Below are positions 1 through 9,551 of a stretch of DNA of 64,000 nt, in pieces. Origin of the DNA: Candidatus Gastranaerophilales bacterium. Lineage in GTDB: Bacteria > Cyanobacteriota > Vampirovibrionia > Gastranaerophilales > Gastranaerophilaceae. The translations under genes were made by a program, and so were the position numbers. Below the pieces are notes generated by a model. That model ran no database searches. It was not told the DNA's origin and saw nothing but the letters and a program-made list of their open reading frames with translations. How positions within the stretch are numbered: the stretch's first letter is position 1; each line of letters starts with the position of its first letter. Location: NCBI GenBank assembly GCA_017461425.1, contig JAFTXY010000013.1:1-64000 (forward strand), read 5' to 3'.

Positions 1-1
1 A

Positions 2-100
2 ATTTCTAATGATGAAGTTAAATTAGATTTATTTTATAAATATTTTAATTATTTTAAAGAAAAAAATAAAATAACTAATGAAAATAAATTCTTTAAATAA
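2..100 (+). CDS. C-terminal fragment of an upstream gene
   Basis: A reading frame is open from the window edge to a TAA at 98-100. It encodes 32 residues with Lys/Asn/Phe-rich composition typical of local coding sequence. It overlaps the start of the next gene by 23 bases in another frame. The rest of the gene lies outside the window, so no function can be given. It could be a chance open frame in AT-rich DNA. Confidence 0.4.
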   Translation: MSNDEVKLDLFYKYFNYFKEKNKITNENKFFK

Positions 101-1076
101 TGAGCTAAATTTTAAGTCTAGTTTGAATAATAAATTTTTATTAAAAAGCTTGGAAAAAATTTCTGACCATCCTGCAAGCTTTTGCGCTGGAGCTTCTTTT
201 ATTTGTGCAACAACAATCAAACCTCTTTCCATTTTATTAACCCCAAAAACCGATAAAGAAAATAAAAAAACATTCAGTATTGAAGCTTTTTCTTCTGCTT
301 TTATAAAACTTTTAACAACAAGCGCTGTAACAATACCAATTGAAAAAATAGTTAATAAAATAAGCAAAAACCCACAAGAATTTCTAAAAAAAGAAACTCT
401 GGAAAAATTAAAAAACGCAAAAGATTTTAACTTTTTAACACAGATAATAAAACAAGGGGCAAATATCATAACTGCTATTCCAAAATCAATGTTAACAGTT
501 GCTCTTATACCAATTTTAAATTCAATTTTATTTAAAGAAAAAAAAGAAAATAAAGATAATATTTTAAAAGAGACAATTAAAAAAGAAAACAATCCAAACT
601 TCATTGCCTTCAATGGAAATATAAACAAAAAAACAACCGATTTTATTTCTTCTTTAATAAATAATAAAACTCTTCAAAATTTTGCTACAAAAAATAGTAA
701 AAATGATAAAAATTTAGCTAAAGCAACATCTGTTGCAACAGATATAGTATTAGCAGGAAGCTCTGTTTTATCTATAAATAGCTCTAAAAAAATAGACAAA
801 AAAAATAAAAAACCTCTAATGATAAATAAAATTGTATCAACAGGAATAAGTATTATTACTGGTTGCATTGCTGATAGTTTAATCCAAAACAACACAAAAA
901 ATTTCATAGAAAAATTTATTACAGCCAACAAAAACAACCCAAAACTTCCAAAATATATTGAAGGTATTAATATCTTAAGACCAACTATTGTTTTTGCTTT
1001 AATTTATTATGGATTAATTCCAATGATATCAACATATACAAGCGATAAATTAAGCAAAGTTGAAAACAAAAATTAA
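78..1076 (+). CDS. FKSS-tagged hydrophobic membrane protein, unknown function
   Basis: The product is 332 residues and I do not recognise the family. The N-terminus (MKINSLNNELNFKSS) carries the Phe-Lys-Ser/Gly motif seen on several unrelated proteins in this window. Hydrophobic stretches near residues 36-58, 125-155, 215-230, 250-270 and 295-320 suggest a multi-pass or membrane-associated protein, separated by Lys/Asn-rich linkers. There is no Shine-Dalgarno. A TAAAAT lies five bases before the ATG, so the transcript may be leaderless, but the sequence is so AT-rich that this could be chance. No terminator is visible in the 190 bases after it. Confidence 0.7.
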   Translation: MKINSLNNELNFKSSLNNKFLLKSLEKISDHPASFCAGASFICATTIKPLSILLTPKTDKENKKTFSIEAFSSAFIKLLTTSAVTIPIEKIVNKISKNPQEFLKKETLEKLKNAKDFNFLTQIIKQGANIITAIPKSMLTVALIPILNSILFKEKKENKDNILKETIKKENNPNFIAFNGNINKKTTDFISSLINNKTLQNFATKNSKNDKNLAKATSVATDIVLAGSSVLSINSSKKIDKKNKKPLMINKIVSTGISIITGCIADSLIQNNTKNFIEKFITANKNNPKLPKYIEGINILRPTIVFALIYYGLIPMISTYTSDKLSKVENKN

Positions 1077-1268
1077 TTCAAAAATTGAAAAAATATTTGT
1101 CTATATAAAACTTTTTGTTACAAAATTATAAAGAAGGGCAAACGAAATAATTTACTTTAAAACTATGTTCATAGTATAATTTGTAAAATTTGTTAACATT
1201 GTTTTTTAAAGTAGCAAAAAAAAATTTATACAAGATTTGTATAATCAAATAAAACTGGAGAAAAGAAA

Positions 1269-2822
1269 ATGCGAATAACCCCCATTAACGTTAGAAACAA
1301 TTACAACTTTGGTCATAAAATTCTAATCGATATCGGAGCAAGTAATCCAAAAGGAAGCTGTAAGGTAAGAGGTATCTCAGAAGACGGTAGAGAAATCTTC
1401 AAAAGCAGTGGTTATTTAAACACTACCGTAAAAGGTTTCAGAATGAAAAAAGATGAAGAGACTGGCAAAAGAGATAATGGACAAGCCGATTTTATAACAA
1501 AATTAGATGATGTAATTTATAATGCGCATAGAAGAATTTTAGCAAGAGAAAAAAATGGCAAAATTGAATTCGCAAAAGACGAAAATGGAAGTGATGCACT
1601 AGATAGGCAATTGACAGGTGTTGCTGTTTTTGTACCAGGAACAACTTTTACAAATTGCCAAAATGATAGAATCGCTTTTATTCCAAACTTAAAAAATACA
1701 AAAGGCGAATCTTTAGTTGATATAGATTTCAAAAAATACGAAGAAGAACTTAGAAGTGGCGAAGATAGAGCAAAAGGTTTAGATATCAATCAAGAGCATT
1801 TTGATTTTATCGTTACAAAAGATTTAGGTGGTGCAGGTCTTGCTATTGCTAAAATTTTAGCTCAAAAAGGTGAGCTTAAAATTGGTGATTATATAATGGG
1901 CGTTATGACTGGTGGCGGCTTTGGTAGCGTTGATATCAAAGTTAAAGGGGATGAAGATACTCCTATTGTAGAATTTGAAACATCTGAAAGTAGTAGCTAC
2001 TTAACAGGTAATACTCTTATTTACCAAAAAATTAATTCAATTTTTGGCGATGTAACAGAATCTGAAAGTCCAGCCTATGAATTCAATAGATTAAAAGAAG
2101 AAATAGGAATTGAAAACTTATTTCCTGTTTTAGAAAAACTAGGCAGACAAGGCGTTAGTGTTAAATCTCACTTAAAATGCTATTTATCTGCATTAAATCT
2201 TCCTGTTAGCAACCAAGAGCTTGATGAAATAATTGAATTAGCTCAAAAAGTTGGTGATGCAAGATTGGTAAGTAATGATATAATGTATCTTCCAGTAACA
2301 GATGAAGAATTATATCAAGAAGTTAAAGCTTGTCCATACTTTAAAGAAGTTGACAGTGGCGATAAAGCTAAATATGCATTTTCAATTAATCATGATTTAG
2401 TTGATGATGAATCTGTTAAGAAAGCAAGAATTCATACAGTAAATGACTATGCAAACTCTGTATCATTAATTTCAATCAATAAAATCAATGATTGCATTAA
2501 CAAAGTATATTTGGTAGGTCCTTTTGCGCAAGGTCTAAACAGACACATCCAAGAAAATCAAGAAGAATACGGTGTCAGGGATTTACCATCGTTAATTCTT
2601 CAAAAAATTGAAACAAATACAGATAAAAATCATGCCGATCTTCCAAGCACAAGAAGATTAATGAAATTATACGACTTTAAAGTAATTTGTGATCCAGAAA
2701 TCAACTTCCCAGATAATACTTTTGCTGGTGATGTTTTATTGGATGATGATCTTAAATTCACACCAAACCGTGGTTCTTGGTTTTCTATTCCATTAAAAAA
2801 ATTAGCTCAAAATAATAAATAA
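1269..2822 (+). CDS. ROK/ASKHA-like (sugar-kinase fold) protein with N-terminal NFGHK tag
   Basis: The product is 517 residues. After an N-terminal segment ending NNYNFGHK comes ILIDIGASNPKGSCKV, like the phosphate-1 loop (DxGxxxxK) of ASKHA kinases. A Gly-rich segment near residues 180-220 (DLGGAGLAIAKIL, VMTGGGFGSVDIK) resembles the second phosphate/adenosine motifs of ROK glucokinases. A sugar kinase or ROK-type regulator is therefore possible, but the protein is much longer than the usual 300 residues and I see no HTH or zinc motif. The RBS is GGAG, ten bases upstream. A TATAAT at 1240-1245 is a likely -10. The next gene starts 19 bases after the stop. Confidence 0.6.
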   Translation: MRITPINVRNNYNFGHKILIDIGASNPKGSCKVRGISEDGREIFKSSGYLNTTVKGFRMKKDEETGKRDNGQADFITKLDDVIYNAHRRILAREKNGKIEFAKDENGSDALDRQLTGVAVFVPGTTFTNCQNDRIAFIPNLKNTKGESLVDIDFKKYEEELRSGEDRAKGLDINQEHFDFIVTKDLGGAGLAIAKILAQKGELKIGDYIMGVMTGGGFGSVDIKVKGDEDTPIVEFETSESSSYLTGNTLIYQKINSIFGDVTESESPAYEFNRLKEEIGIENLFPVLEKLGRQGVSVKSHLKCYLSALNLPVSNQELDEIIELAQKVGDARLVSNDIMYLPVTDEELYQEVKACPYFKEVDSGDKAKYAFSINHDLVDDESVKKARIHTVNDYANSVSLISINKINDCINKVYLVGPFAQGLNRHIQENQEEYGVRDLPSLILQKIETNTDKNHADLPSTRRLMKLYDFKVICDPEINFPDNTFAGDVLLDDDLKFTPNRGSWFSIPLKKLAQNNK

Positions 2823-2826
2823 TTTG

Positions 2827-2835
2827 TGCTATATT
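2827..2835 (+). promoter_or_regulatory. extended -10 of a leaderless gene
   Basis: TGC-TATATT is followed by six bases and then ATG at 2842. No Shine-Dalgarno is present. A start point about seven bases after the -10 would fall on the ATG. Confidence 0.5.
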
Positions 2836-2841
2836 AATTTT

Positions 2842-3573
2842 ATGAATAAAGAATTAGAAAAAACATTTGAATTAAGATATTCGGAACTTGATTGCAATTT
2901 AAATTTAAAACCATATGCACTATTTCATCACTTGCAAGATATTGCAAGTGATAGTGCTGAAAAATTAGATTTTGGATATTCTTATATTTCAAAAAAGAAT
3001 CTCGCTTGGTATTTATTAAAATACAGAATTGAGTTTTATGATTATCCAAAAAATGCACAAGAAATAACTCTAAAAACCGCACCCCGTGGTTATTTAAAAT
3101 TATTTGCATTTCGTGATTTTGAAATTATAAAAAATGAAAAAACTATTGCAAAAATAGCAAGCACTTGGGCATTAATCGACAAAAATACAGGTGCAATTGT
3201 ATCAATTGCAAACGCAATTCCCGATAATCCCTATATGAGCACATTTCAAAAACAAGAAAACGACTTATCTTATCAAAAAATTCCAGCTATTGAAAATGTT
3301 ACACTAGAAAAAACATTTGAAATCCGTTTTGAAGATATAGATGTTAATAAACATGTTAATAATTCAAACTATATTTTATGGGCATTAGAAACTCTTGATT
3401 TCAATTCAAGAACTCGTGAAATCAAGACAATAGATGTTAACTATAAAAAAGAAATAACATACGGACAAAAAGTTGTTTCACAAGTAGAGATTAAAGATAA
3501 TATTACAAATCATGTTCTTAAATGCGAAGCAACTGATGAAATTTTATGCAATATTTTAATTCAATGGCAATAA
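2842..3573 (+). CDS. acyl-ACP thioesterase (FatA/FatB-like)
   Basis: The product is 243 residues and hydrolyses acyl-ACP to free fatty acid. It has the double hot-dog layout of the acyl-ACP thioesterase family. The first hot-dog contains the ELDCNLNLKPYALFHHLQDIA segment and a KNLAWYLLKYRIEF strand. The second begins around residue 155 with FEDIDVNKHVNNSNYILWALE, which holds the conserved Asn/His positions of the active site. The start at 2842 is preferred over an in-frame ATG 18 bases earlier: the shorter start fits the family and sits six bases from a -10 element. The gene is convergent with an acyl-CoA synthetase across a shared terminator, which suggests fatty-acid recycling, although the two are not co-transcribed. 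Confidence 0.85.
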   Translation: MNKELEKTFELRYSELDCNLNLKPYALFHHLQDIASDSAEKLDFGYSYISKKNLAWYLLKYRIEFYDYPKNAQEITLKTAPRGYLKLFAFRDFEIIKNEKTIAKIASTWALIDKNTGAIVSIANAIPDNPYMSTFQKQENDLSYQKIPAIENVTLEKTFEIRFEDIDVNKHVNNSNYILWALETLDFNSRTREIKTIDVNYKKEITYGQKVVSQVEIKDNITNHVLKCEATDEILCNILIQWQ

Positions 3574-3600
3574 GAAAGACCGATTAAATCGGTCTTTCTT
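3572..3600. terminator. bidirectional rho-independent terminator
   Basis: A perfect 13-base inverted repeat (AAGAAAGACCGAT / ATCGGTCTTTCTT) has a three-base loop and overlaps the stop of the thioesterase. An A-rich left flank and T-rich right flank suit both converging genes. Confidence 0.85.
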
Positions 3601-3615
3601 ATTATCTTATTTTTT

Positions 3616-5289
3616 TTAAGCATTAACAAGTTTTTTAACTTCGTTTCTTTTTACTTTTCTTGTTGTAGTTTTAGGCAACGCTTCTTTTAAAACATATACA
3701 CTACTTGGACGTTTATATTGGGTTAATTGCATAGATAATGTTTTAACATCAGCTTTCACCATCGCTTCAACTTCTTCATTGGTGTGATTTTTATATAAAT
3801 CTTCTTTTGGAACAACAACAGCTACAACTTCTTCTGCGCCATCTTTTGAACCAAATGATCTTACACTTCCAAATACACAAACCTCTGCGAAGTTTTCTCC
3901 TTTTTCTAAAACAGTTTCTACTTCTTCAGGGAATACTTTTTTACCGCCTTGCAAAACAATCATATTTTTAATTCTACCTGTAATATAAATATGACCATCT
4001 TTATCAATTTTTGCGATATCACCAGTATGCAACCAGCCATCTGGGTCAATAACCTCTGCGGTTAATTCTGGTTGATTATGGTAACCTTTCATAACAGAAG
4101 GTCCTTTTAGTTGAAGTTCGCCCGTTTGTGAATCAATTCTTGCTTCAAAATGTTTTAATGGACGACCAACAGAAGCCAAAACTGAACGTTTATCAGTATT
4201 AACTGAAACCACAGGGCTTGTTTCTGATAAGCCATAACCTTGATACACTTTAATACCAAGTCTTTCAAAAAATCTTCCAACATTAACATCTAATGGTGCA
4301 CCACCAGAAATACAACCTATAAAATTACCGCCAAATTTATCATGGATTTTTTTGAATAATATTTTCTTAATACCATAACTTGGGATAAATTTTGCTATAT
4401 GATACATTGTTTGGAATAATATTTGAGTAATTTTTGGTGCATTTTTTAATTCTGACTCAATTCCTGCTTTTAATAATTTTAAAAATGCAGGTACTACAAT
4501 CATGAATTCAACTTTTTTCTCTTGCATAATTCCCAAAATATCTTTTGGTTTTAAGCTTTGAGTGTAATAAACAGAAAAACCATAGTTTAAGAATGTACAG
4601 AAACCAACAGTCATTTCAAACAAATGATTCATTGGAAGAATAGACAATGCTCTAACTTGTTTTCCACCAAGAATTTCATCAAGCGCATATCCTAAATCTT
4701 CTAATTGACTTGTTATATTTGCAAAAGTGATTTCAACACCTTTTGGTTGTCCAGTTGTGCCTGATGTATAAATAATAAATGCAGTAGATTTAGAGCTTCT
4801 TCTTCTCCATTTTGCATTGTATATATCTGGAACATCATATACATTTACTGCGTCTGCATTTTTTGAATGTTGATCTAAAACAAATATATATTTAATACTT
4901 GGAATTTCATTTTTTAGTTCACGAGCAGTATCTATATATTGTTGAGATGCAAAAATAAATGTTGGCTGAGCATCCATTAAAATTGATTTTAATTCATATT
5001 TAGTTAATTTAACATCTAATGGCACTGTAACCATGCCTGATAATGCAGAAGCAAAAACAGCAGTTGCGTATTCTGGTTTTGATTCAGATAATATTGCTAA
5101 TCTTTCACCTTTTGGAACGTTTAATTCATCAATAATATATCTTGCAACTTTTCTTGATAATTGACCAATTCCTTTGTAAGTAAATTCTTTCCATCCAAAA
5201 GAATCTCTTGTCCCTAAGGCAATCTTTTCTTGGTAATCACGTGTTTTGTCTTCCAAAATAGAAAGAACGTCTTTACTTCTTAACCCCAT
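3616..5289 (-). CDS. AMP-forming long-chain acyl-CoA synthetase (FadD/AAE family)
   Basis: The product is 557 residues and activates a fatty acid to acyl-AMP and then acyl-CoA (or possibly acyl-ACP). Visible ANL-superfamily motifs are the P-loop IIYTSGTTGQPKGVE at residues 172-186, YQGYGLSETSP in the middle, GWLHTGDIAKID with the ATP-ribose Asp, the hinge GRIKNMIVLQGGKKV, and the C-terminal Lys region PKTTTRKVKRNEV. There is no signal peptide, so it is cytosolic or peripheral at the membrane. An AAGGGA RBS sits upstream of the ATG. Whether it acts on exogenous acids or on those released by the neighbouring thioesterase cannot be told from sequence. Confidence 0.9.
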   Translation of the reverse strand: MGLRSKDVLSILEDKTRDYQEKIALGTRDSFGWKEFTYKGIGQLSRKVARYIIDELNVPKGERLAILSESKPEYATAVFASALSGMVTVPLDVKLTKYELKSILMDAQPTFIFASQQYIDTARELKNEIPSIKYIFVLDQHSKNADAVNVYDVPDIYNAKWRRRSSKSTAFIIYTSGTTGQPKGVEITFANITSQLEDLGYALDEILGGKQVRALSILPMNHLFEMTVGFCTFLNYGFSVYYTQSLKPKDILGIMQEKKVEFMIVVPAFLKLLKAGIESELKNAPKITQILFQTMYHIAKFIPSYGIKKILFKKIHDKFGGNFIGCISGGAPLDVNVGRFFERLGIKVYQGYGLSETSPVVSVNTDKRSVLASVGRPLKHFEARIDSQTGELQLKGPSVMKGYHNQPELTAEVIDPDGWLHTGDIAKIDKDGHIYITGRIKNMIVLQGGKKVFPEEVETVLEKGENFAEVCVFGSVRSFGSKDGAEEVVAVVVPKEDLYKNHTNEEVEAMVKADVKTLSMQLTQYKRPSSVYVLKEALPKTTTRKVKRNEVKKLVNA

Positions 5290-5408
5290 GTTTATCCCTT
5301 ACTATCATAAACTACAAACTTAATTTAATTCTATTAATTATTTTATTAAATGTCAAAATAATTTATCTTTACAATTTTTTGTATATTTTTTGACATTTAT
5401 AATCGTTT

Positions 5409-5437
5409 TTGATAGCTTGTAAAAGTTAAGATATATT
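5409..5437 (+). promoter_or_regulatory. sigma70-type promoter of the PBP-TolC gene
   Basis: TTGATA (5409-5414), a 17-base spacer and TATATT (5432-5437) lie 13 bases before the ATG. The RBS TTAGGAG lies between the -10 and the start. Confidence 0.6.
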
Positions 5438-5450
5438 CGGGATTAGGAGT

Positions 5451-7907
5451 ATGAGAATTAAGAAATTATTATCATTCATGCTAACATTGTTAGTATTTTC
5501 AATGTATAGCACAGCTGCATTAGCTATTGTTGAACCAAAAGCAGCAGCAAAAAAGGCAACTCAACAAAATGTGAGAACTATGGAATTAGCCTTTGTTTTT
5601 GATGGTCCATCAGACAAAAATGCTAGTGTTTCAAAAATTTTTCAAGAAACAATTACTAAGTCTTTATACCCAGATTATAAAGCATCTTTTCCAAAAGACT
5701 TGGTTTTCACTGGAAACTGGAGTGAAGCAGGTGCAAAAGCAGCATCTGATAAAGCTTTGGCTTCTAGAGCAAAAATGGTTATCTCTCTTGGCTATATGTC
5801 AAGCATGTATTTAACTAACAAACAAAACAACAAAAAATTTGTTTTAACAATTGATGAATATGGTTTAAGAGAACTTGGCTCTAATGCGTTCTTTAACCCT
5901 GTTAAACAGTATGTAAATGATTTTATTTTATTCAAAAAATTAGTTCCTACACAACAAAAAACAGCAATCTTAATTAATGAAAATTTCTACAAAACCCAAA
6001 AAGATTGGCATGGAATTATTGAGAAAAAATTCAAAGAAAAAGATCTTGATATGAATTTTGTTGTACTTCCTGTAAGTGCAAAAGATTTAAATGCGTCAAT
6101 CGGAAAAATTCCATCAGATGTTGATGCAGTTTTTGTTACACCAATGTTTAACTTATCAACAGAACAAAGAAAAGAAATGTATGATAATTTAAATGCTAAA
6201 AAATTATATACTTTCTCAGCTGTTGGTGCAGAAGATGTTAAACTTGGCGCTTTATTAGGTACATCAACACCAGATACTGATAGAAAATTAGCAGAAGCTA
6301 CAAGTTTCTCCATCCATGGTGTTTTACATGGTAAAGCAGTTAAAAACGAACAAATTAAATTCTATGATGACGAAGTAATTTACTATAACGCAGATATAGG
6401 TTATATGCTTGGTTATAGTGCACCATTAAGATTGCTAGGTAACGCACAAATTATCACAAGCAGAGAATTGCCTGTATATGATTTATCTTATGTTTTCAAC
6501 ACAATGTCTGAAAGCAACTTAGATATTAAAAGAAAGAAATTCTTAGTTGATGCAGCTCGCAGAAGCGCAATATCTTCTTTCTTAAGATACTTACCAACAT
6601 TAAGAATTGATTTAGGTCATCAATCTTATAACGATTCATACGCAGAATCATACACAGATGTTCCAAGAACTGTTGGACAATTTGTTGTTGGTATAGATCA
6701 AGTTATCTATTCACCAGATTTAGTTACAAATATTATTGTTAAAAACAAAAAACTTAAATTCGACAAAGCTGAAAAGCTTGTAACTGAACAAACAATAGGA
6801 CACAAACTTGGTAATTTATATATTGAAACTTTAATGTTTGAAAACATGATTAAAGTTCAAGAAGAATATGTAAAAGAAACAAGAGAAAATCTTGCTATCG
6901 CAAGAGTTAGAGAAAAAGCAGGAAGATGCGGTCCTGAAGAGGCTCTTCGTTGGGCTGGTCAAGTTAATGAAGCTGAGAAAAAACTTCTTAGCATGAATGC
7001 TGATTATAAAAACTTAAAAATCACAATCAATAAGCTTTTATACAAAGACCAAAAAGAAGATTTCAGATTTAAACCTTTAACAGCTACAGATCCTGCATTC
7101 TTCACTTCAGATTTACATGTAATCGACCATGTAAGAACACCACAAAAATTAGCTAAATTCACAGATATGCTAGTTGAAGAAGTTATCGCTGTTTCTCCTG
7201 AAACAACAAAATTAAAAGCAGCAATTGCAATGAAAAAAGCAGAAATGAGCAATTATGCGCAAAAATTCATTCTTCCAAGCGCTAAATTATCTGTAGAATT
7301 TGGTAAACAATTCGATAGAGATCTTCCATACGAAAGAAATGGACACTATCCTGCAATGGGTTATGCTGGACTTGTTAATATGTTCGCACCTGGAACATTT
7401 GCTTCCCCAATGGGTCCATACTATGGCTTAAATGAATCTTCAACAAGAGTTATGATAGCTGCTCAATGGAAACCTATTGAAGGTGGTCACAAAATTGCAG
7501 AAATCGCTCGTTGCAAAGCTGAATTAAATGAGCTTAATGCATATTTAGCTCAAGTTAATACAGAACTTGAAATGAATGTTAGAGAAGTTGTTAATAGAGC
7601 AATTGCAAAATACTTCTTGATTGAAAAATCATATAAATCTATGTTTGCACAAACTGAAAACTATCAAAGAGTTAAAGCTAAATACTTAAAAGGCGAAGCT
7701 CCGATTGCACAATTAGTTGATGCACAAAATTTATATACACATTCAAAAGTTGATGCCCTAAATTCTCAATATGACTTCTTTAAAGAATTATTATGGGTAC
7801 AAAGAGGTCTTGTTTCAATCAACTGGACAAAAGCTACAGACAAAGCTAAAAAATGGGTTCAAGGTATTCCTGATATCCTGCCAGCAGAACAAGATTTCAC
7901 ATTATAA
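5451..7907 (+). CDS. fusion of periplasmic-binding-like domain and TolC-family outer-membrane domain
   Basis: The product is 818 residues. A Sec signal peptide (about residues 1-26, ending STAALA) is followed at about 40-340 by a domain with the alternating strand/helix pattern of ABC_sub_bind-type binding proteins: MELAFVFDGPSDKNA, KMVISLGYMSSMYL, AVFVTPMFNLSTEQ. From about 365 to 800 it has the long amphipathic helices of an outer-membrane efflux (TolC/OEP) protein, such as LGNLYIETLMFENMIKVQEE and GEAPIAQLVDAQNLYTHSK. TolC proteins are normally about 450 residues without the N-terminal domain. I infer an export channel whose periplasmic part carries a ligand-sensing module. The gene is monocistronic with its own promoter and terminator. 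Confidence 0.75.
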   Translation: MRIKKLLSFMLTLLVFSMYSTAALAIVEPKAAAKKATQQNVRTMELAFVFDGPSDKNASVSKIFQETITKSLYPDYKASFPKDLVFTGNWSEAGAKAASDKALASRAKMVISLGYMSSMYLTNKQNNKKFVLTIDEYGLRELGSNAFFNPVKQYVNDFILFKKLVPTQQKTAILINENFYKTQKDWHGIIEKKFKEKDLDMNFVVLPVSAKDLNASIGKIPSDVDAVFVTPMFNLSTEQRKEMYDNLNAKKLYTFSAVGAEDVKLGALLGTSTPDTDRKLAEATSFSIHGVLHGKAVKNEQIKFYDDEVIYYNADIGYMLGYSAPLRLLGNAQIITSRELPVYDLSYVFNTMSESNLDIKRKKFLVDAARRSAISSFLRYLPTLRIDLGHQSYNDSYAESYTDVPRTVGQFVVGIDQVIYSPDLVTNIIVKNKKLKFDKAEKLVTEQTIGHKLGNLYIETLMFENMIKVQEEYVKETRENLAIARVREKAGRCGPEEALRWAGQVNEAEKKLLSMNADYKNLKITINKLLYKDQKEDFRFKPLTATDPAFFTSDLHVIDHVRTPQKLAKFTDMLVEEVIAVSPETTKLKAAIAMKKAEMSNYAQKFILPSAKLSVEFGKQFDRDLPYERNGHYPAMGYAGLVNMFAPGTFASPMGPYYGLNESSTRVMIAAQWKPIEGGHKIAEIARCKAELNELNAYLAQVNTELEMNVREVVNRAIAKYFLIEKSYKSMFAQTENYQRVKAKYLKGEAPIAQLVDAQNLYTHSKVDALNSQYDFFKELLWVQRGLVSINWTKATDKAKKWVQGIPDILPAEQDFTL

Positions 7908-7915
7908 TCTTTTTC

Positions 7916-7944
7916 AAAAGACCTCCAATAAGGAGGTCTTTTTT
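7916..7944 (+). terminator. rho-independent terminator
   Basis: AAAAGACCTCC and GGAGGTCTTTT form an 11-bp stem with a five-base loop, followed by T residues. It directly follows the PBP-TolC gene. Confidence 0.9.
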
Positions 7945-8003
7945 ATAACAAAAAAAATTATTCTCACGTTTTTTACATATAACAATTTTAAAAAGGGAAA
8001 ATC

Positions 8004-8996
8004 ATGAGGATATATAATTGTAATAATTTAAATTTTAAAGGGTATGATGCATTGCCATTAAAAAGAATCTATGCAGAAAAAAATGCAGGAGCAAAATTCG
8101 AAAAAGAAATGCAAGAAGTTGCACAAAAAGAAGGGTTTGAGTTTTGCCTTGTTGAAGATGATAATTGGAAATGGATGCAAGATCAAAAAACTATAATAGA
8201 AAAATTTGGACACCCTTATATTATTGCAAAAAACAAAAGTGTTAGTTCAGAATTTATGTCTGAAATGGCAAATAGATTTGGAATTAACTCACATGAAAGC
8301 GATTCCTTTTCAACAGGCGGAAACACATTTATTGGAAAATATCCAAATGGAGAAAAATGGATGTTGATAGGCGAAAAAGAAAATTTAAAAGATTTAGATA
8401 TGGTTTCAAGAACCTATGGAATCAAAAGAGAAAATATTTTCACCATTCCACAACAAAATTTTCATATTGATATGAATATAAGACCTGTTGGATATCCATA
8501 TGTTTTAGTAAACGACCCTGATTTAGTAAATAAAAAATTTAATAATCTTCAAGAAAGTTGGAGAAGACCAAAAGCTAGTTATTTTTTTGAATCTGATCAC
8601 AATCAACTCAACAAAAGATTAAAAGAAGAGGGGTATAGCGATTGTAACTCCGTTTGTGATGCACTAGCAGAAGCAGGCTTTATTCCAATAAGAATTGCAG
8701 GAGTATATACAAGAGGAATTAATTTTATGAATGCTATTGTAAATAAACATGAAGATGGCACAATGACATACATAACTAATAATCCAAATTTAAGAGATAG
8801 TGCTTATTGCGATACTTTAAAAGAAGACTTTGCAAAAACCTTAAAAGAAATGATACCAGAAATAAAAAATGTTTATTTTATTGGTGGCGAAACAGATACT
8901 ACTGGATACAATCCTATTACCCAATCGCTCAACTGGGGAAATGGTGGTTTACATTGCATGACATTAGAAGAGCCAAATTTTGATATTTGGGGATAA
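8004..8996 (+). CDS. pentein-fold, peptidylarginine-deiminase-like protein, paralogue 1
   Basis: The product is 330 residues and one of three paralogues here (also 10937-11941 and 26151-27155). It starts with an NFKGYDALPLKR tag (residues 10-21). It then shows motifs in the order of guanidine-modifying enzymes (agmatine and peptidylarginine deiminases): WMQDQK with Asp60, GGN at 105-107, HID with His154 and Asp156, and GGLHCMT with Cys318. The pattern is closest to the PAD catalytic domain (WxQDE, HxDxF, xHC). The conserved tail LEEPNF follows the Cys. A hydrolase or transferase acting on Arg or another guanidine is inferred; the substrate is unknown. The RBS AAGGGA lies eight bases upstream. 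No signal peptide is visible. Confidence 0.65.
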   Translation: MRIYNCNNLNFKGYDALPLKRIYAEKNAGAKFEKEMQEVAQKEGFEFCLVEDDNWKWMQDQKTIIEKFGHPYIIAKNKSVSSEFMSEMANRFGINSHESDSFSTGGNTFIGKYPNGEKWMLIGEKENLKDLDMVSRTYGIKRENIFTIPQQNFHIDMNIRPVGYPYVLVNDPDLVNKKFNNLQESWRRPKASYFFESDHNQLNKRLKEEGYSDCNSVCDALAEAGFIPIRIAGVYTRGINFMNAIVNKHEDGTMTYITNNPNLRDSAYCDTLKEDFAKTLKEMIPEIKNVYFIGGETDTTGYNPITQSLNWGNGGLHCMTLEEPNFDIWG

Positions 8997-9050
8997 TAAA
9001 TTTCAATATTTAAATTAAGCATGCTAAAATCTTTTTGTCTGGAAAATAAT

Positions 9051-9401
9051 ATGAACAAAAAGATTTTTAGTTGTAAAAAAAACAAAGAAAGAATAAGTTT
9101 TACAAAAGAATTTAAAAGAAGAGCATTAATTGAATTGTCAAAAGGAAAAACTCCGGAAGATATTTTAAATAATGCAACACATTTTGATATAAAAACATCG
9201 GATAAAAAATATTATTCAAAATTAATGCATAAATGGAGATGTGAACTTTATAAAAATTCTAAATTCATCGCTTTTAATTCTATTACACCAAGTATTGAAG
9301 ATATAAAAAAAGAAATCGAAGATATCGGAGAAGATGAAGAATTTGATGAAATAAACGAAATGTTTAAGAAAAGATTAAAAGAAAAACAAAAAAAGCAGTA
9401 A
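9051..9401 (+). CDS. small basic HTH-like protein
   Basis: The product is 116 residues from the ATG at 9051. An in-frame ATG at 9021 would add ten residues, but GGAAA sits eight bases before 9051. The segment FTKEFKRRALIELSKGKTPE resembles the first helix-turn-helix of IS3/transposase-like OrfA and related DNA-binding proteins. A KYYSKLMHKWRCELYK helix and an acidic then Lys-rich C-terminus follow. There are no neighbouring transposase or inverted repeats, so a domesticated regulator is as likely as a mobile-element relic. Function is unknown. Confidence 0.55.
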   Translation: MNKKIFSCKKNKERISFTKEFKRRALIELSKGKTPEDILNNATHFDIKTSDKKYYSKLMHKWRCELYKNSKFIAFNSITPSIEDIKKEIEDIGEDEEFDEINEMFKKRLKEKQKKQ

Positions 9402-9551
9402 AAAACAGCTAAAATTACAGCAATCGTCAATATTACACTCAATATTAATTTTTTTTAAGAAAATAAAAAAAATGAATTTGACAAAAGATTATTTTTTTGG
9501 TTTTATATTAGTACAGAGTCATTCTGAACAAGGTATAGAAGGAGTTGCTAA

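Noticed and set aside
7771-8007. 78-codon plus-strand open frame spanning the terminator at 7916-7944
   Set aside because: It overlaps the end of the TolC-type gene and includes its terminator. No RBS.
9051-9401. Insertion-sequence OrfA
   Set aside because: No OrfB, terminal inverted repeats or target duplication seen. Only the HTH-like segment resembles IS3 OrfA.
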